Assembly: GCA_900169235.1 (NCBI GenBank)
Contig: FWCC01000607.1
Coordinates: 1 to 14,893 of the forward strand
DNA: 14,893 bases
Direction of reading: 5' to 3'
Source of the DNA: Zarea fungicola
Taxonomy: Eukaryota; Ascomycota; Sordariomycetes; Hypocreales; Cordycipitaceae
Shown here: positions 1-8,961 of the stretch, one piece after another
How the letters are laid out: every line of letters starts with the position of its first letter
How positions within the stretch are numbered: the stretch's first letter is position 1
Made by a program: the position numbers and the translations under genes
Notes under the pieces: model-generated
Told to the model about the DNA's origin: nothing
The model's input: the letters and a program-made list of their open reading frames with translations, nothing else
The model's database searches: none

Positions 1-521
1 CCACGTCCATTGGTGAGATTACTAAAAACGAGATGCGAATGCGACTACGCAGTGAAATAGCTCCGTCGGCGGTAGTAGGTTCCATTTGTGGGGAAGTGAA
101 GTGTAGTCGTTATCCGAGTTCGCAAGGGTCTACTCGGCTAATTTACATTAATAATGCTTCACACATGCTAAAATCTTTTGCTGACCGGGACTGGGCTGCT
201 CCAGCTCGGATTTCCTCTCAGTCAAGGATTTGTGAGAAACTTGGATGCGTAGATGTAGGATATAAGATGCACTGTGCCACTTACATGCCCATTCGCTATA
301 GATTGCTCATCTCGGCAAAGGTCCTTCAGATATCTATGTCTAGAAGCTGGAGAGTCTATATTCCGTCAGTTTCTGTTACCTGGCTTTACTCGTCACTGCC
401 GCCATATCACATCTGTATCAACAACCTTGATTGCATCAACTCGTCCGTTATTGGAGTGCCGATGGTATTGTAATATCAAGTCAAATACAGCCTCATGTCA
501 TTGTTTGATTCTGTATCGTCA
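1..521. other. Upstream/promoter region of the arrestin gene, no supported gene
   Basis: No supported gene lies here. Two open frames cover parts of it (33-473 and 274-633, plus strand), but their translations show no recognisable domain, and the second runs through the first intron of the arrestin gene in the wrong frame. The most economical reading is promoter plus 5' untranslated region of the gene that starts at 522. I see no clear TATA box or regulatory palindrome. Confidence 0.5.
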
Positions 522-2076
522 ATGTTTCAAACACCTAGTCATACTCTTTTCGAAGTTCGGTATGCTTTGGCAACGCTCACCATTCTGCTTTATATACAGT
601 CTCGGACCATACACTGATTATCGCGACATATAGGCTGGAAAGCGATGCAATCACGTTTCGCGGAAATGATGCTGATTCTGCGGGACAACTCCTCAGAGGC
701 GTGGTGGTGCTCTGCCTCTCCAAGCCTCTACAGTTTGAAGCTATTCATCTCCGACTTACAGGGAAACTGCGCATAGCGTAGGTACCTACATCCTCTTAAC
801 CAAATTGTGCAACTAAGTGGACTCCAGTTTCCCCTATGCACCAGGTCATACATATAATCGAGACACTACGTTGATTGACAGAGAATTCCCACCGCTGGTG
901 GGTCAAAGAGGTCAAACAATGACTCTTCCTTGTGGGAATCACGAATATCCTTTTGAGTATGATCTACCAGGCGATATGGCGCAAAGTTTCAGTTGCTTTG
1001 ATGAGGCAGCGTCAGTTACATATCAAGTACAGGCCACCGTGGCTCGAGGCAGATTTACGCTTGATCTTCACGCTAAAACGCAGCTACGTATAATCCGGAT
1101 TTTAGACTCCGATGCTCTAGAAGTTCTACACACAACGAGAGTGGAATGCTTTTCGCATGATAAGCTCAACTATTCCATTGCCATCCCTCAAACAGTTGTC
1201 ACCTTTGGAAGCTGTGTGACTCTGAAAATGCACCTGACACCTGTTCTCAAAGGTCTGCAACTTGGTCCCGTCACAGTAAAACTGATGGAGATGCGAAGAT
1301 TAACAATCTCAACTGGCCACCGCGCCGGGCAGTCATACCGCACGGAACGAGACGTTCGCACTTGGCATTTTGACCGAGATCCAGAAGCCAACGCTGCAGA
1401 AGATACTGGACAGGACAGCTGGGTGTTGACGAAAGCACTCACCCTCCCCGACAGCTTGAGGCAATGCACCCAAGATTTGAATCAGAACGGCCTGACAGTA
1501 AGTCACAGGTTTAGAGTGGCCATCGGCCTATTGACTCCAGATGGTCCTGTCTCGACGATTTATGCAAACATTCCAGTCGCCATCTACCTCTCTCCAAACT
1601 TCCTACCGCACACAAATGATGATGCAATGCTCTATCGAAGGCAAGACAACCTTGTGGATCAAAGTACCTTGACTCTCCCGGCGTACGGCGACCATATTCT
1701 GGACCGGCCTTATGGGGATAGCGATTATTCTGATTCCATGCAATATTGGGAAAGTGACCGGGACGCAATTAGCCACGACAATTGGGAATCCTCTTCTGGA
1801 CCGGTGGAATACAGAGCAGGGCTCACATCTGGCTCCACAACGACAGAGGCAGCATCAACAGCAGCAACAGCAACCACGGACAGTGCAGTCCAGCACTTTT
1901 CTCGTCTCTCTGCAAGACACGACTCCTTTGATGCTGAGAGTGTCGCAAGACTAAAAAGGGTTCCCAGCTATGACGCAGCCCTACGAGCACCCGTTCCGCA
2001 AGTCGGCCCGCTTGTACCAGACTACCGCACAGCTCTTGGCTCCTCGCAATCCCCCTCGGCTCCTTCGCTGCCATGA
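522..2076 (+). CDS. Alpha-arrestin (arrestin-like trafficking adaptor), three exons
   Basis: Exons 522-559, 634-777 and 828-2076 join to 476 residues. Introns of 74 bp (GTATGC..TAG) and 50 bp (GTAGGT..CAG, with an AACTAAG branch-like site) restore the arrestin N-terminal pattern SHTLFEVRLESDAITFRG, followed by a strand ending in HLRLTGKLRIA. Residues 1 to about 150 fit Arrestin_N. About 165-310 fit Arrestin_C, including the YSIAIP..VTFGS stretch. The tail is Ser/Thr/Ala-rich and low in complexity, and ends with two PxY motifs (VPSY near 439-442, VPDY near 457-460). In fungi this family (ART proteins, CreD, PalF) recruits Rsp5/Nedd4-type ubiquitin ligases to membrane permeases and receptors for endocytosis. 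The tail motifs are the likely ligase contacts, but neither is a canonical PPxY. The gene converges on the cytidylyltransferase gene. The class call is firm; the exact orthologue and first exon are less so. Confidence 0.85.
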
Positions 2077-2450
2077 TTTCATTTTCTTAATTACGGCAGA
2101 TTTCAGACGCAAAAATTGCATCAGTGGTTAGATGAAGCATTTCCAGGCTGTCCAGGCACTATACGATACACAATCCTCAAGGCGAAAAGTACTTTCTCAT
2201 ATTGTGACGTAATCTGCATTACCGAGTTGATAATTAAATAGTATTAATATTAAAACCTTGGGTAACAAGGCCGTCAGTCCTAGCCATAATTTTCGTGTAT
2301 GCTATTTATACCTAGTTTAAGAATTCTATGTTGTGGTAGTGGCAGACGTCTAACCAGCGTGTAATTCTATTCATCTTGTAGAACTGGTAGAGTGGTGTGC
2401 CCCTTCCAGCCTCTGTATCGATCTAGGAGAAGGGCAAAAAATTCAATCAG
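2077..2450. other. Convergent 3' intergenic region
   Basis: This 374 bp spacer separates the stop codons of two convergent genes and should hold both 3' untranslated regions. It is AT-rich around 2210-2260, with AATTAAATAG-type sequence that could act as polyadenylation efficiency elements on either strand. No gene or strong repeat was seen. Confidence 0.5.
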
Positions 2451-3955
2451 TTATTGCTTGGCAGCAGCTTCCCGTTCGGCCTGCTTTCTTTGCTGCTCTT
2501 CTTCCAAAATCTCGCGCTCGCGGGCGGCGGCCTCACCAGCGGCCTTGACACCCTTGGCGCGTTGTCTGGCCTCGTACATTTCGCGGCTCTTCATGATGCG
2601 GTCGACAATCTGGCCGGCATTGACGTCGGCAAAGGCGTGCGCGCCGACCTGTCTGTAGATGCCAAGGGCCTTGGGCGCCGTGTAGGGATCGTACGTCAGC
2701 GGCATGAACTTGGTCGGGCCGTGGTATACCGCGCTGGGTGTGCCCCAGGGGAGTGTGGTGAGATATGGTTCGGTGGGAGTGAATGGCGCGCCGAATACAA
2801 CCGCGTTGATGTACTACAAAGAAGAAGAAGAAATTAGCAGCTGCGTAAAAAGGCGACAGAAGAATGAGGGAGGGACGAACCTTGCATTGCAGAACGCATA
2901 GACCGCGTTCGTAAATGTTCATGATGGGGTAGTTGACACCCTTCCAAGAGTTGATGACAACATCGTCGTGGACACCGACGACAACATACGCCGGACCGTA
3001 GTCCTTTCCGGTAGCCTTTTTGCGCGCAGCAACAGCCTCCTCGGTAAACCAATTCGTCTCCTTGGCAAGCTTGTCCTCTTCGAGCAAAACATTGCGCAGA
3101 AACTCAATGTGTCCGCTGGAGAAAAGATCGTAGCCTCCGTCCACGTAGACAATCCTCTGGTTCGGGAGCGGGCCGGGCGCCTTGAGAAACTCGCTAAACT
3201 CGCCCTTTTCACGCGCCGTGGCCTCCGACTTGGCCTCGAGCGAGGCGCGCCAGAACCAAATCTCGACACCGGGTGCTTTCGCCGTCTCGTCGGTCGCGTA
3301 GAGGGCCAGCCTCTCCATCATGGCCGCAGCCGTCGCCTTGCGTTCCTGCTCCGTCCCGCTGCCCTCCTTGCCCTCGAGCACAGCCTCGAGCGACTTGATA
3401 AAGTGTGTGCGGGTGCAGAGGAGCATGCGGCCGACGAGATCGGTGGTCGAGATGCCGGGGGAGCGCTTGACGACCTTGAAGCGGCCCGCCTCCTTGACGA
3501 ACCGGTAGCAGTCGTTGCCGTCGCTGTCGGAGGTGATGTCGTCGCCGTGGACCACGTACTTGCAGCCAAAGTGGGAGATGTAGGGGAGCTCGGTGACGTA
3601 GGGCGCGTGGCCGACGGAGCGGGTGACCCAGCGGCAGGCGTCGGTGGCAGCGAGACGCTCCGTCAGGTTCATGACGGTCGGGCCCTTGTTGGCCATGATG
3701 TCCTCGTCGGAGTGGACGCCGCAGTAGAGCTCGTCGCCGAGTTGACGGGCTTGCACCATGGCGCCGGCATGGCCTGGAGGTGTCGCGACACGGTTAGCAT
3801 GGAGACGGACTCCCCTCAAGTCGAGTCTATGGGGGTATTTCCTGCAGAGACATACCGTGGTGGAAAAAGTCAAAGCAGCCATCGACCCAGATCCGGCCGT
3901 CAAGGAGCTCTGGCGCAGGCTCGCCTGGAGGCGGTATGGTATTTGGCGCACTCAT
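2451..3955 (-). CDS. Ethanolamine-phosphate cytidylyltransferase (CTP:phosphoethanolamine cytidylyltransferase)
   Basis: Minus-strand exons 3955-3856, 3773-2881 and 2813-2451 join to 451 residues. The introns are 82 bp (GTATGT..CAG) and 67 bp (GTTCGT..TAG, with a TTC-rich tract before the acceptor). The enzyme makes CDP-ethanolamine and pyrophosphate from CTP and phosphoethanolamine, the usual rate-setting step of the Kennedy pathway to phosphatidylethanolamine (yeast Ect1, human PCYT2). Two cytidylyltransferase Rossmann domains are visible. Domain 1 starts WVDGCFDFFHHGHAGAM with HxGH at 32-35 (created exactly by the first splice) and has the RSPGISTT signature at 137-144. Domain 2 starts IVYVDGGYDLFSSGH near 241-255 and ends GIYRQVGAHAFADVNAGQIVDRI. 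A charged Glu/Lys/Arg/Ala-rich helix of about 50 residues closes the protein. The start was chosen because CCACC precedes the ATG and the upstream in-frame residues look non-coding. Domain 2 lacks the first histidine of HxGH (SSGH), so domain 1 probably carries the main catalytic histidines. Confidence 0.96.
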
Positions 3956-5806
3956 CGTGGGGGGTGGGATGCGGTGTGGAGGGGTTCGCTGTCTGTCTTG
4001 ATGGACAGCTTGGTGGTGGAACGGTAGCGTCAGTCGAGCTCTGGAATGGGAATAAGAGGTGTGGCGTAAACCCCAATCAAGTGTAGTCTGCTCAGGCAAG
4101 TAAGAAAATGATGGATACAGCTTGATCTAGCTGTGTACGGCAGCATGTACGGACAGTTAGTTGCTAGCACATGTAACAATCTCGAGCTTCGATCACCACG
4201 AGGGACACAGGCAAGGGGGCGGAGATTGCCCCACTCGGACCGGACAACTGTGCCTGCCTGCCATACCGTTGGCCTGTCTCTCTTCCATGCTGGATTCTGC
4301 ATTACAATTTATTTACGCCACACAATGAGAATTGGGCCTCGTCCCGGCATGAGACCTCATTTCGCTTGATTAGTAGTGGAGTGCAGTGGGAGAGACTCAA
4401 CTTCGGTGTACTCTTTGGGTCTGTATTCACAGTAACATGCCACTCATCGTGGCTAAGGTTTCTCGTTTTGATGAACGCCTCTTTGCAGTTGTGGCCGAAT
4501 GAGGGGAAAATGCCCGTCGTCTAATTGCTTTACTGTATAGCGCCACGGGTGCTCCAATAGCTGTCCTCGCTTTGCATCGTGGCCGGCGGCTATGTCGGAG
4601 AGTCTTGCGAAGCTCGGATAAACTGCAAATGAGATTGGGGCCTGTTGCCAAGTCTGAACCAACAATTAGAGATGCAACAAGTAGCGGTACGCGTTGCAAC
4701 TGCAGGCGACGATGCAACCATAGGCGCCAGTTGGCCGCACGTCCAAGTCATCTCAACCTTCACGCGCCTTGCCCATGACTTATAATAGGTTGGCGAACTT
4801 GACCTCTCCGCTGTCTCTGTACCTGTACGGGGTAGATAAGTAATCAGGGCAGAGTACCGCCCGATTCGAGTCTCACACTAGCCCAGTTATGCCCTATGGT
4901 GGCTTCCTGGCTTGCCAGCGGGCTTATGCTCTTATTCCTGACCAACAAAACGGATAGGGCTGGCAATGTTAAAGACAAAAATCACGCATAAAGTTTAAGC
5001 CAAAAAAAAAAAATTGCAGAAGAACACGAACAAGGAGAATAGCCCTCCGGCCTGCATACTTGCAGATGATAGCGATAAGATGCCAAAGAGTAACAAAAGG
5101 CAGGTAGCGCACGCCGTTACATCGCCAAGACAATATTGCTACCTTGCGGAAATTTACATGGCAAAAAAAACTCCGTCAAAGTACACGCTCCTTTCCCACC
5201 CAAGAACTCGTAGATATTGCTCTCCTCTGTCCGTTATCTTGAAAGGCATTGCAGCAACTCGGAAGCGTGATCCAGTGTTGCCAAGATAGCATGGCTTGCA
5301 CGTGGTGATCGCAAATTGCCGTTGACCTGTTCCCCAAGAAGCTTACAGCTTCTTTGGGGGGAAATATGGACAGCATGGGAGGCCCCGTCCAACCAGCCAT
5401 TTCGGCTCTTTTGTAGACTGCCGCCCACCAATCCACACCCTCCATCAGAACACGTTCGATCCTGATCCCCCAAACAGTTCATGGACCCTCCGTTGTCCCC
5501 TGTAATTCCCAGCACGCCCCTGAGCCAGTCTGTGCCTTTTGGCGTTGGTAAGCCCGGCCTACCAGCCAGTTTCGTCCCATCTGCAAGCCACTGTCAACCA
5601 GACCCTCCGCCACAATAATATTTGGACCGTGAGGACTAGAAGAGCATCATACTTGTTAGTCTATGCACGAGACCGCTTTGGGGTGCTCGTCCGCGCAAAC
5701 TACTTATAGAACCCTGGATGCGCACGCTGCTGATGTTCGCGCTTTCTTGATTTTCCCGGCCAAGCTTACTGCCACACGCTAAACAATCGCGTCACTGCCG
5801 TCCAAG
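3956..5806. other. Long divergent intergenic region, no supported gene
   Basis: This 1.85 kb stretch separates two divergent genes and must hold both promoters. Open frames are short (under 100 codons) and show no recognisable domain. Visible items are an A-run of about 11 near 5002-5012, a stable imperfect hairpin at 5330-5361, and a TATA-like CTTATAGA near 5703-5710, about 100 bp before the phosphatase start. No tRNA or other structured RNA was recognised. A long 5' leader, an untranslated RNA or regulatory DNA are all possible. Confidence 0.45.
5330..5361. repeat. Imperfect hairpin with GC-rich outer stem
   Basis: The left arm CCCCAAGAAGC (5332-5342) pairs with GCTTCTTTGGGG (5348-5359) across a TTACA loop, with one bulged T at 5355. 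It lies about 450 bp upstream of the phosphatase start codon. Its function is unknown. It could be a DNA regulatory palindrome, an RNA structure or a chance fold. Confidence 0.6.
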
Positions 5807-7293
5807 ATGAAGTTTGCCTACGTTCAATCAGCCGTTCTGGCCTTTACCCCCGCCGTCCTCGGCTGCTGGCCCGAGGCGGAGGGCAAGTCCATCAAGTACA
5901 CCTCTGTTCCTGGCTACTTTATGCAGGACGACCCCAAGACGGACAATGGCAACTTCAACTACGTACGTCTAACAAACAAAAAGAGATGAAGAAAAATTCA
6001 AGAAAAAAAGAAGAAAGATATGCTGACACCATCTAGTTGACCAACGACCTTGGTCTGATTGAGAGATCTTTCCCCACGGACAAGACCTACAACAAGGACG
6101 GCACCAAGACCAAGTGGCAGCGCTTCGCCCGCTGGGTCTCGTATCTCAACAACAGCTGCCGCAAGGACAGCAATGTGAGATACAAGGTCATGGTCATGGG
6201 CCGCCACGGCCAGGGCTTCCACAACGCCGCCGAGTCCTACTATGGCACTCCTGCCTGGAACGTACGTTGTCTCTGCCATCTCTCCCCTCTCCTCTGATCT
6301 TTTGGCTGACCCAATTGTCTCGCTTTGCAGTGCTACTGGGCCGAGCTCGACGGCAACGGCACCTCCACCTGGGCCGACGCCAAGCTCACCGACCAGGGCT
6401 TCGTCGAGGCCTACAAGGCAAACGCCTTCTTCAAGGACCGCTGGGAGAAGGGCGGCATGCCCGCCTTTGAGTCCTACTACAGCTCCCCGCTCACCCGCTG
6501 CACTCAGACTGCCCAGACCACCTTTGGCAACCTGACCACGCCCGCCACCCTCCCCTTCTCCCCCGTCATCAAGGAGTTCTTCCGCGAGAGCATCTCCATC
6601 CACACCTGCGATCGCCGCTCCAACAAGACCACCATTGCCGGCATGTTCCCCAACTTCCGCTTCGAGAAGGGCTTCACCGAGACCGACGAGCTCTGGCGCG
6701 GCGCCTCCCAGAGCCAGGGCGAGACCGGCGACGGCCAGAGCGCCCGCAGCCGCAAGGTCATTGACGACGTCTTCACCAACGACCCCAGCACCTGGGTCAG
6801 CCTGACCAGCCACTCGGGCGAGATTGCCAGCATCCTCGGCGTCCTGAACCACCGCTCTTTCGGCCTCGCCACCGGCCAGATCATTGCCGTCCTCGTAAAG
6901 GCCGAGCTCGTCGCAAAGGTCAATCCCACCTCCATTGTCGCCTTTACCGCCGAGGCCACCTGCAAGTCGCCTCCCGTGACGAGCATCGGCGGCCAGGGCT
7001 GCGTCTGCAGCTCGGCTCCCACCACCATTGCCACTTCGCTCTCTCGCTCCACCACCTCTGCTTCCACCAGCACCACTGCCTCTTCTGGCAGCACTGCTTC
7101 TGGCAGCACTGCTTCTGGCAGCACCACTTCTGGTTCCGCTACCACCACCGCTGCTTCTGGCAGCCACACTTCCGCTCCTGCAAGCACCTCTTCCGCTTCC
7201 ACTACCAGCACTGAGCCGTCCGAGTGTACCGCTGACGAGCCCGAGTCCACGACGACTACTACCACCGCCAAGGCGACTACTACCGTCTACTAG
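5807..7293 (+). CDS. Secreted histidine phosphatase (phosphoglycerate-mutase-like fold) with Ser/Thr-rich tail
   Basis: Exons 5807-5962, 6037-6261 and 6331-7293 join to 447 residues. Both introns (74 and 69 bp) start GTACGT, end in AG and contain GCTGAC branch-like sites. Residues 1-20 form a signal-peptide-like segment ending AVLGC. The catalytic set of the histidine phosphatase superfamily is present: RHG at 108-110 in VMGRHGQGFHN, SSPLTRC with Arg183, FRES with Glu213, and LTSHSGE with His288. The family includes fungal PMU1-like phosphatases, which transfer phosphate through a phosphohistidine. The substrate cannot be told from sequence. Residues from about 355 on are a Ser/Thr-rich, mucin-like region with SGSTA repeats, probably O-mannosylated. 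The protein ends TTTTVY-like with no hydrophobic GPI-attachment segment, so secretion or wall association is more likely than GPI anchoring. The strong GC3 bias produces a 469-codon shadow frame on the minus strand (7407-5998) that is not a gene. Confidence 0.92.
7084..7143 (+). repeat. 15 bp minisatellite coding for SGSTA-type repeats
   Basis: The unit TCTGGCAGCACTGCT occurs at 7084-7098 and 7099-7113. A close copy at 7114-7128 (ending ACCACT) and a decayed fourth unit from 7129 follow. It encodes Ser-Gly-Ser-Thr-Ala repeats in the phosphatase tail, starting at about residue 379. In-frame repeats of this kind commonly vary in number between strains. Confidence 0.85.
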
Positions 7294-7378
7294 ACTCTGA
7301 AAAGTTTCCGTGTTCAGTTTCAGTTGAATAAGAACGCATGTACATGTTGCTTGTTTACAAAGGAAGATAATGATTGGA

Positions 7379-7384
7379 AATAAA
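7379..7384 (+). terminator. Possible polyadenylation signal of the phosphatase gene
   Basis: An AATAAA hexamer lies 86 bp after the phosphatase stop codon, in an AT-rich tract that continues to about 7450. This 261 bp spacer is convergent with the NmrA-like gene, so it holds both 3' ends. Fungal polyadenylation signals are loose, so this is only a plausible site. Confidence 0.35.
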
Positions 7385-7554
7385 GTGTTATAGAAGGGAA
7401 ATATCAAGACTTAATTGTACATAGACATGAGGTTATTGAAATAATTATTTACTCCCCACCCACATCATGTACAGGTCGCCACGAGTCGTTGATTTGTTCA
7501 AGTTCTTTTAAGTTTGTTGGTTGCCGAGTCAATAATTGTTTTCACTTGGTAGTC

Positions 7555-8610
7555 TCAAATGGATTGCTCCTCTACGACTCTCAAAACAGCGTCGTTCAAC
7601 CTCTCGCGAGGGATGCCCAATACATCATTCATAACAACACCTTCCAAGTCAAAATCTCCACCAGCCGTATATATGGCTTTGGAGAGCATGAATCCAAGCT
7701 TGCTCGTATCACCAGTAAGCAAACTTTCCTGTGCTTCCACCACTTTCTCTTCTAAACCAACATTCGTTACCTTCCATGGCTGAGGCTCACGGCCACGCTT
7801 ACCATCCACCGCCTCCGTCGCACGGTGAAGCGATTGCAAGATCTCATCCTGGCTTGCTGTAAAAGTTCGCACATGGACATATCGATTGACTACATCAGAG
7901 TCCGATTTCAGCAGCAAACGCGTGACGGCATCGGCGACTGTTGAGAGCGTCGACCAACTCAGCTGCCGCGCATGGTACCCAGGCTGATGAAGATTGGCGG
8001 ATCGCGACGGGAGATAGAATGAAAAGAATCCATTCCGGAGTGCCCTGCATAGACAGTCAGACTCTTTCTGCCGAACAGAATGGAAACACGTTCAAGCCCC
8101 GGGGTATACATACCAGTCAAAGAAAGGCCCTGTAATAAGCGCAGTCCACGATATTTCACCTTCCTTTGACCGCAAATACTTGACAACTTCCGGCTTCACT
8201 TTGAGAAACGGCACGATTTCCACGGTTGCCGCCTTGGAGGTGTCTATGCCGAACTCGGCTGGAAGGTACCTCTTGACACCAGCCTCAATGGCCGCATCAA
8301 TGATGCGAAGCTGGTCTGCCAGGTCGGGCATTGTAATTGTATTCACCACTGCATCCTTGCCTCGAAACGCTTCAAGCAGTGAGTCGTGAGAATAATCGGT
8401 GCGATGCACAATTGCTCCTGCGGGTGGCGTGACGGATGAAGCAGCCCGAACCAATACAGAAACGCGGAAACCAACAGATTGGAGAGAAGAAATAATTAAC
8501 GGATTCAAGCTTCCTCCTGCCTGTAAAAGTAAAATAAGTAAAAGAAAATCAAGATGTGAATGTAGACGTACCCCAATAACAATCACATTTTTTATCTTGG
8601 TAGCTTCCAT
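7555..8610 (-). CDS. NmrA-like / isoflavone-reductase-like NAD(P)-binding protein
   Basis: Minus-strand exons 8610-8572, 8520-8114 and 8044-7555 join to 311 residues, the usual family length. The introns are 51 bp (GTACGT..CAG, in frame and thus easily misread as coding) and 69 bp (GTATGT..CAG). The first splice joins NVIVIG to AGGSLNP, giving the dinucleotide-binding loop at 13-19. The third glycine of the common GxGGxxG pattern is Asn19. The second splice rebuilds FFDWALRNGF, a block I associate with this family. YLPAEFG at 98-104 and the Lys-rich KVKPEVVKYL helix near 120-129 are typical of the PCBER/isoflavone reductase branch of atypical short-chain dehydrogenases. The family includes both active reductases and NmrA-type redox sensors. 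The substrate is unknown. An upstream in-frame ATG at 8652 would add 14 residues; 8610 fits the fold better. It is transcribed divergently from an EthD gene. Confidence 0.92.
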
Positions 8611-8735
8611 CGTGTCGGTTTGGCAAGACAATGTCGTCAGCTGCTGCTCCAATACTTCTCAGAAATGATGTATTATAAGTACACTAAGCTCTTGTAGATC
8701 CGCATATAAAAGGGTCTATATGAAGGCAAATATTC

Positions 8736-8753
8736 TCCGCCGAATGCGGCGGA
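8736..8753. promoter_or_regulatory. Perfect inverted repeat TCCGCCG-N4-CGGCGGA
   Basis: Seven-base arms are perfectly complementary around AATG. Each arm holds CCG/CGG half-sites, the kind recognised by fungal Zn2Cys6 binuclear cluster dimers. It sits roughly midway between two divergent start codons and is followed 28 bp later by a close relative. Binding is inferred. Confidence 0.65.
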
Positions 8754-8781
8754 CAATGTAAAATTCCTTACCAACAGCATT

Positions 8782-8798
8782 TCCGCCGACTAGGCGGA
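8782..8798. promoter_or_regulatory. Second inverted repeat TCCGCC-N5-GGCGGA
   Basis: Six-base arms identical to those of the upstream palindrome flank GACTA. The arms are the same but the spacer is one base shorter than in the first copy when counted the same way (5 against 6). Two copies of the same arm sequence within 65 bp argue for a real operator rather than chance. Confidence 0.65.
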
Positions 8799-8809
8799 CT
8801 AGAGAGGTG

Positions 8810-8833
8810 GATGTCCTTCGGCCGAAGATGTCC
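8810..8833. promoter_or_regulatory. Palindrome CTTCGGCCGAAG flanked by GATGTCC direct repeats
   Basis: A 12 bp perfect palindrome (8816-8827) contains TCGGCCGA, a tail-to-head CGG/CCG arrangement also known for Zn2Cys6 sites. Its flanks GATGTCC (8810-8816) and GATGTCC (8827-8833) are identical direct repeats that share the terminal C and G of the palindrome. It could be a separate factor's site. Confidence 0.55.
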
Positions 8834-8961
8834 GTTGTGAACCGATCCCTACCCTACTGCTTCCAATAAGAGTATGAATTCAAAAGGAAGGGGGCCGAGT
8901 CTCTTTTTTCTGGAAGTCTTACTACAATGACTTTATTCGCTCATTGATTAGACCCTTTACC

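Larger units (their letters stand above)
8611..8961. promoter_or_regulatory. Shared divergent promoter of the NmrA-like and EthD genes
   Basis: This 351 bp region lies between the two start codons. It holds TATA-like elements facing either way (CATATAAAAG near 8703-8712; TATAAT on the minus strand near 8670-8680) and a run of three GC-rich palindromes at 8736-8827. A six-codon upstream open frame (8927-8947) ends 14 bp before the EthD start. A shared bidirectional promoter would co-regulate both genes; this is inference from layout. Confidence 0.6.

Noticed and set aside
33..473. 146-codon plus-strand open frame before the arrestin gene
   Set aside because: No domain, irregular composition and no plausible splice partner. 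More likely upstream non-coding sequence.
1840..1880. CAG/CAA-rich stretch that reads as polyglutamine in another frame
   Set aside because: In the arrestin frame it encodes an Ala/Thr-rich tail; the polyGln frame is a shadow without its own gene structure.
2968..4086. 372-codon plus-strand open frame
   Set aside because: It is a shadow of the GC-rich cytidylyltransferase exon on the minus strand, and it also crosses that gene's first intron.
4820..4900. CCGATTCGAGTC, resembling a tRNA T-arm
   Set aside because: No acceptor stem, D-arm or anticodon arm can be fitted upstream at the right spacing.
5998..7407. 469-codon open frame on the minus strand
   Set aside because: It is antisense to the phosphatase exons and introns, and translates to Gly/Ala/Ser-rich low-complexity sequence. 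The catalytic motifs and splice sites lie on the plus strand.
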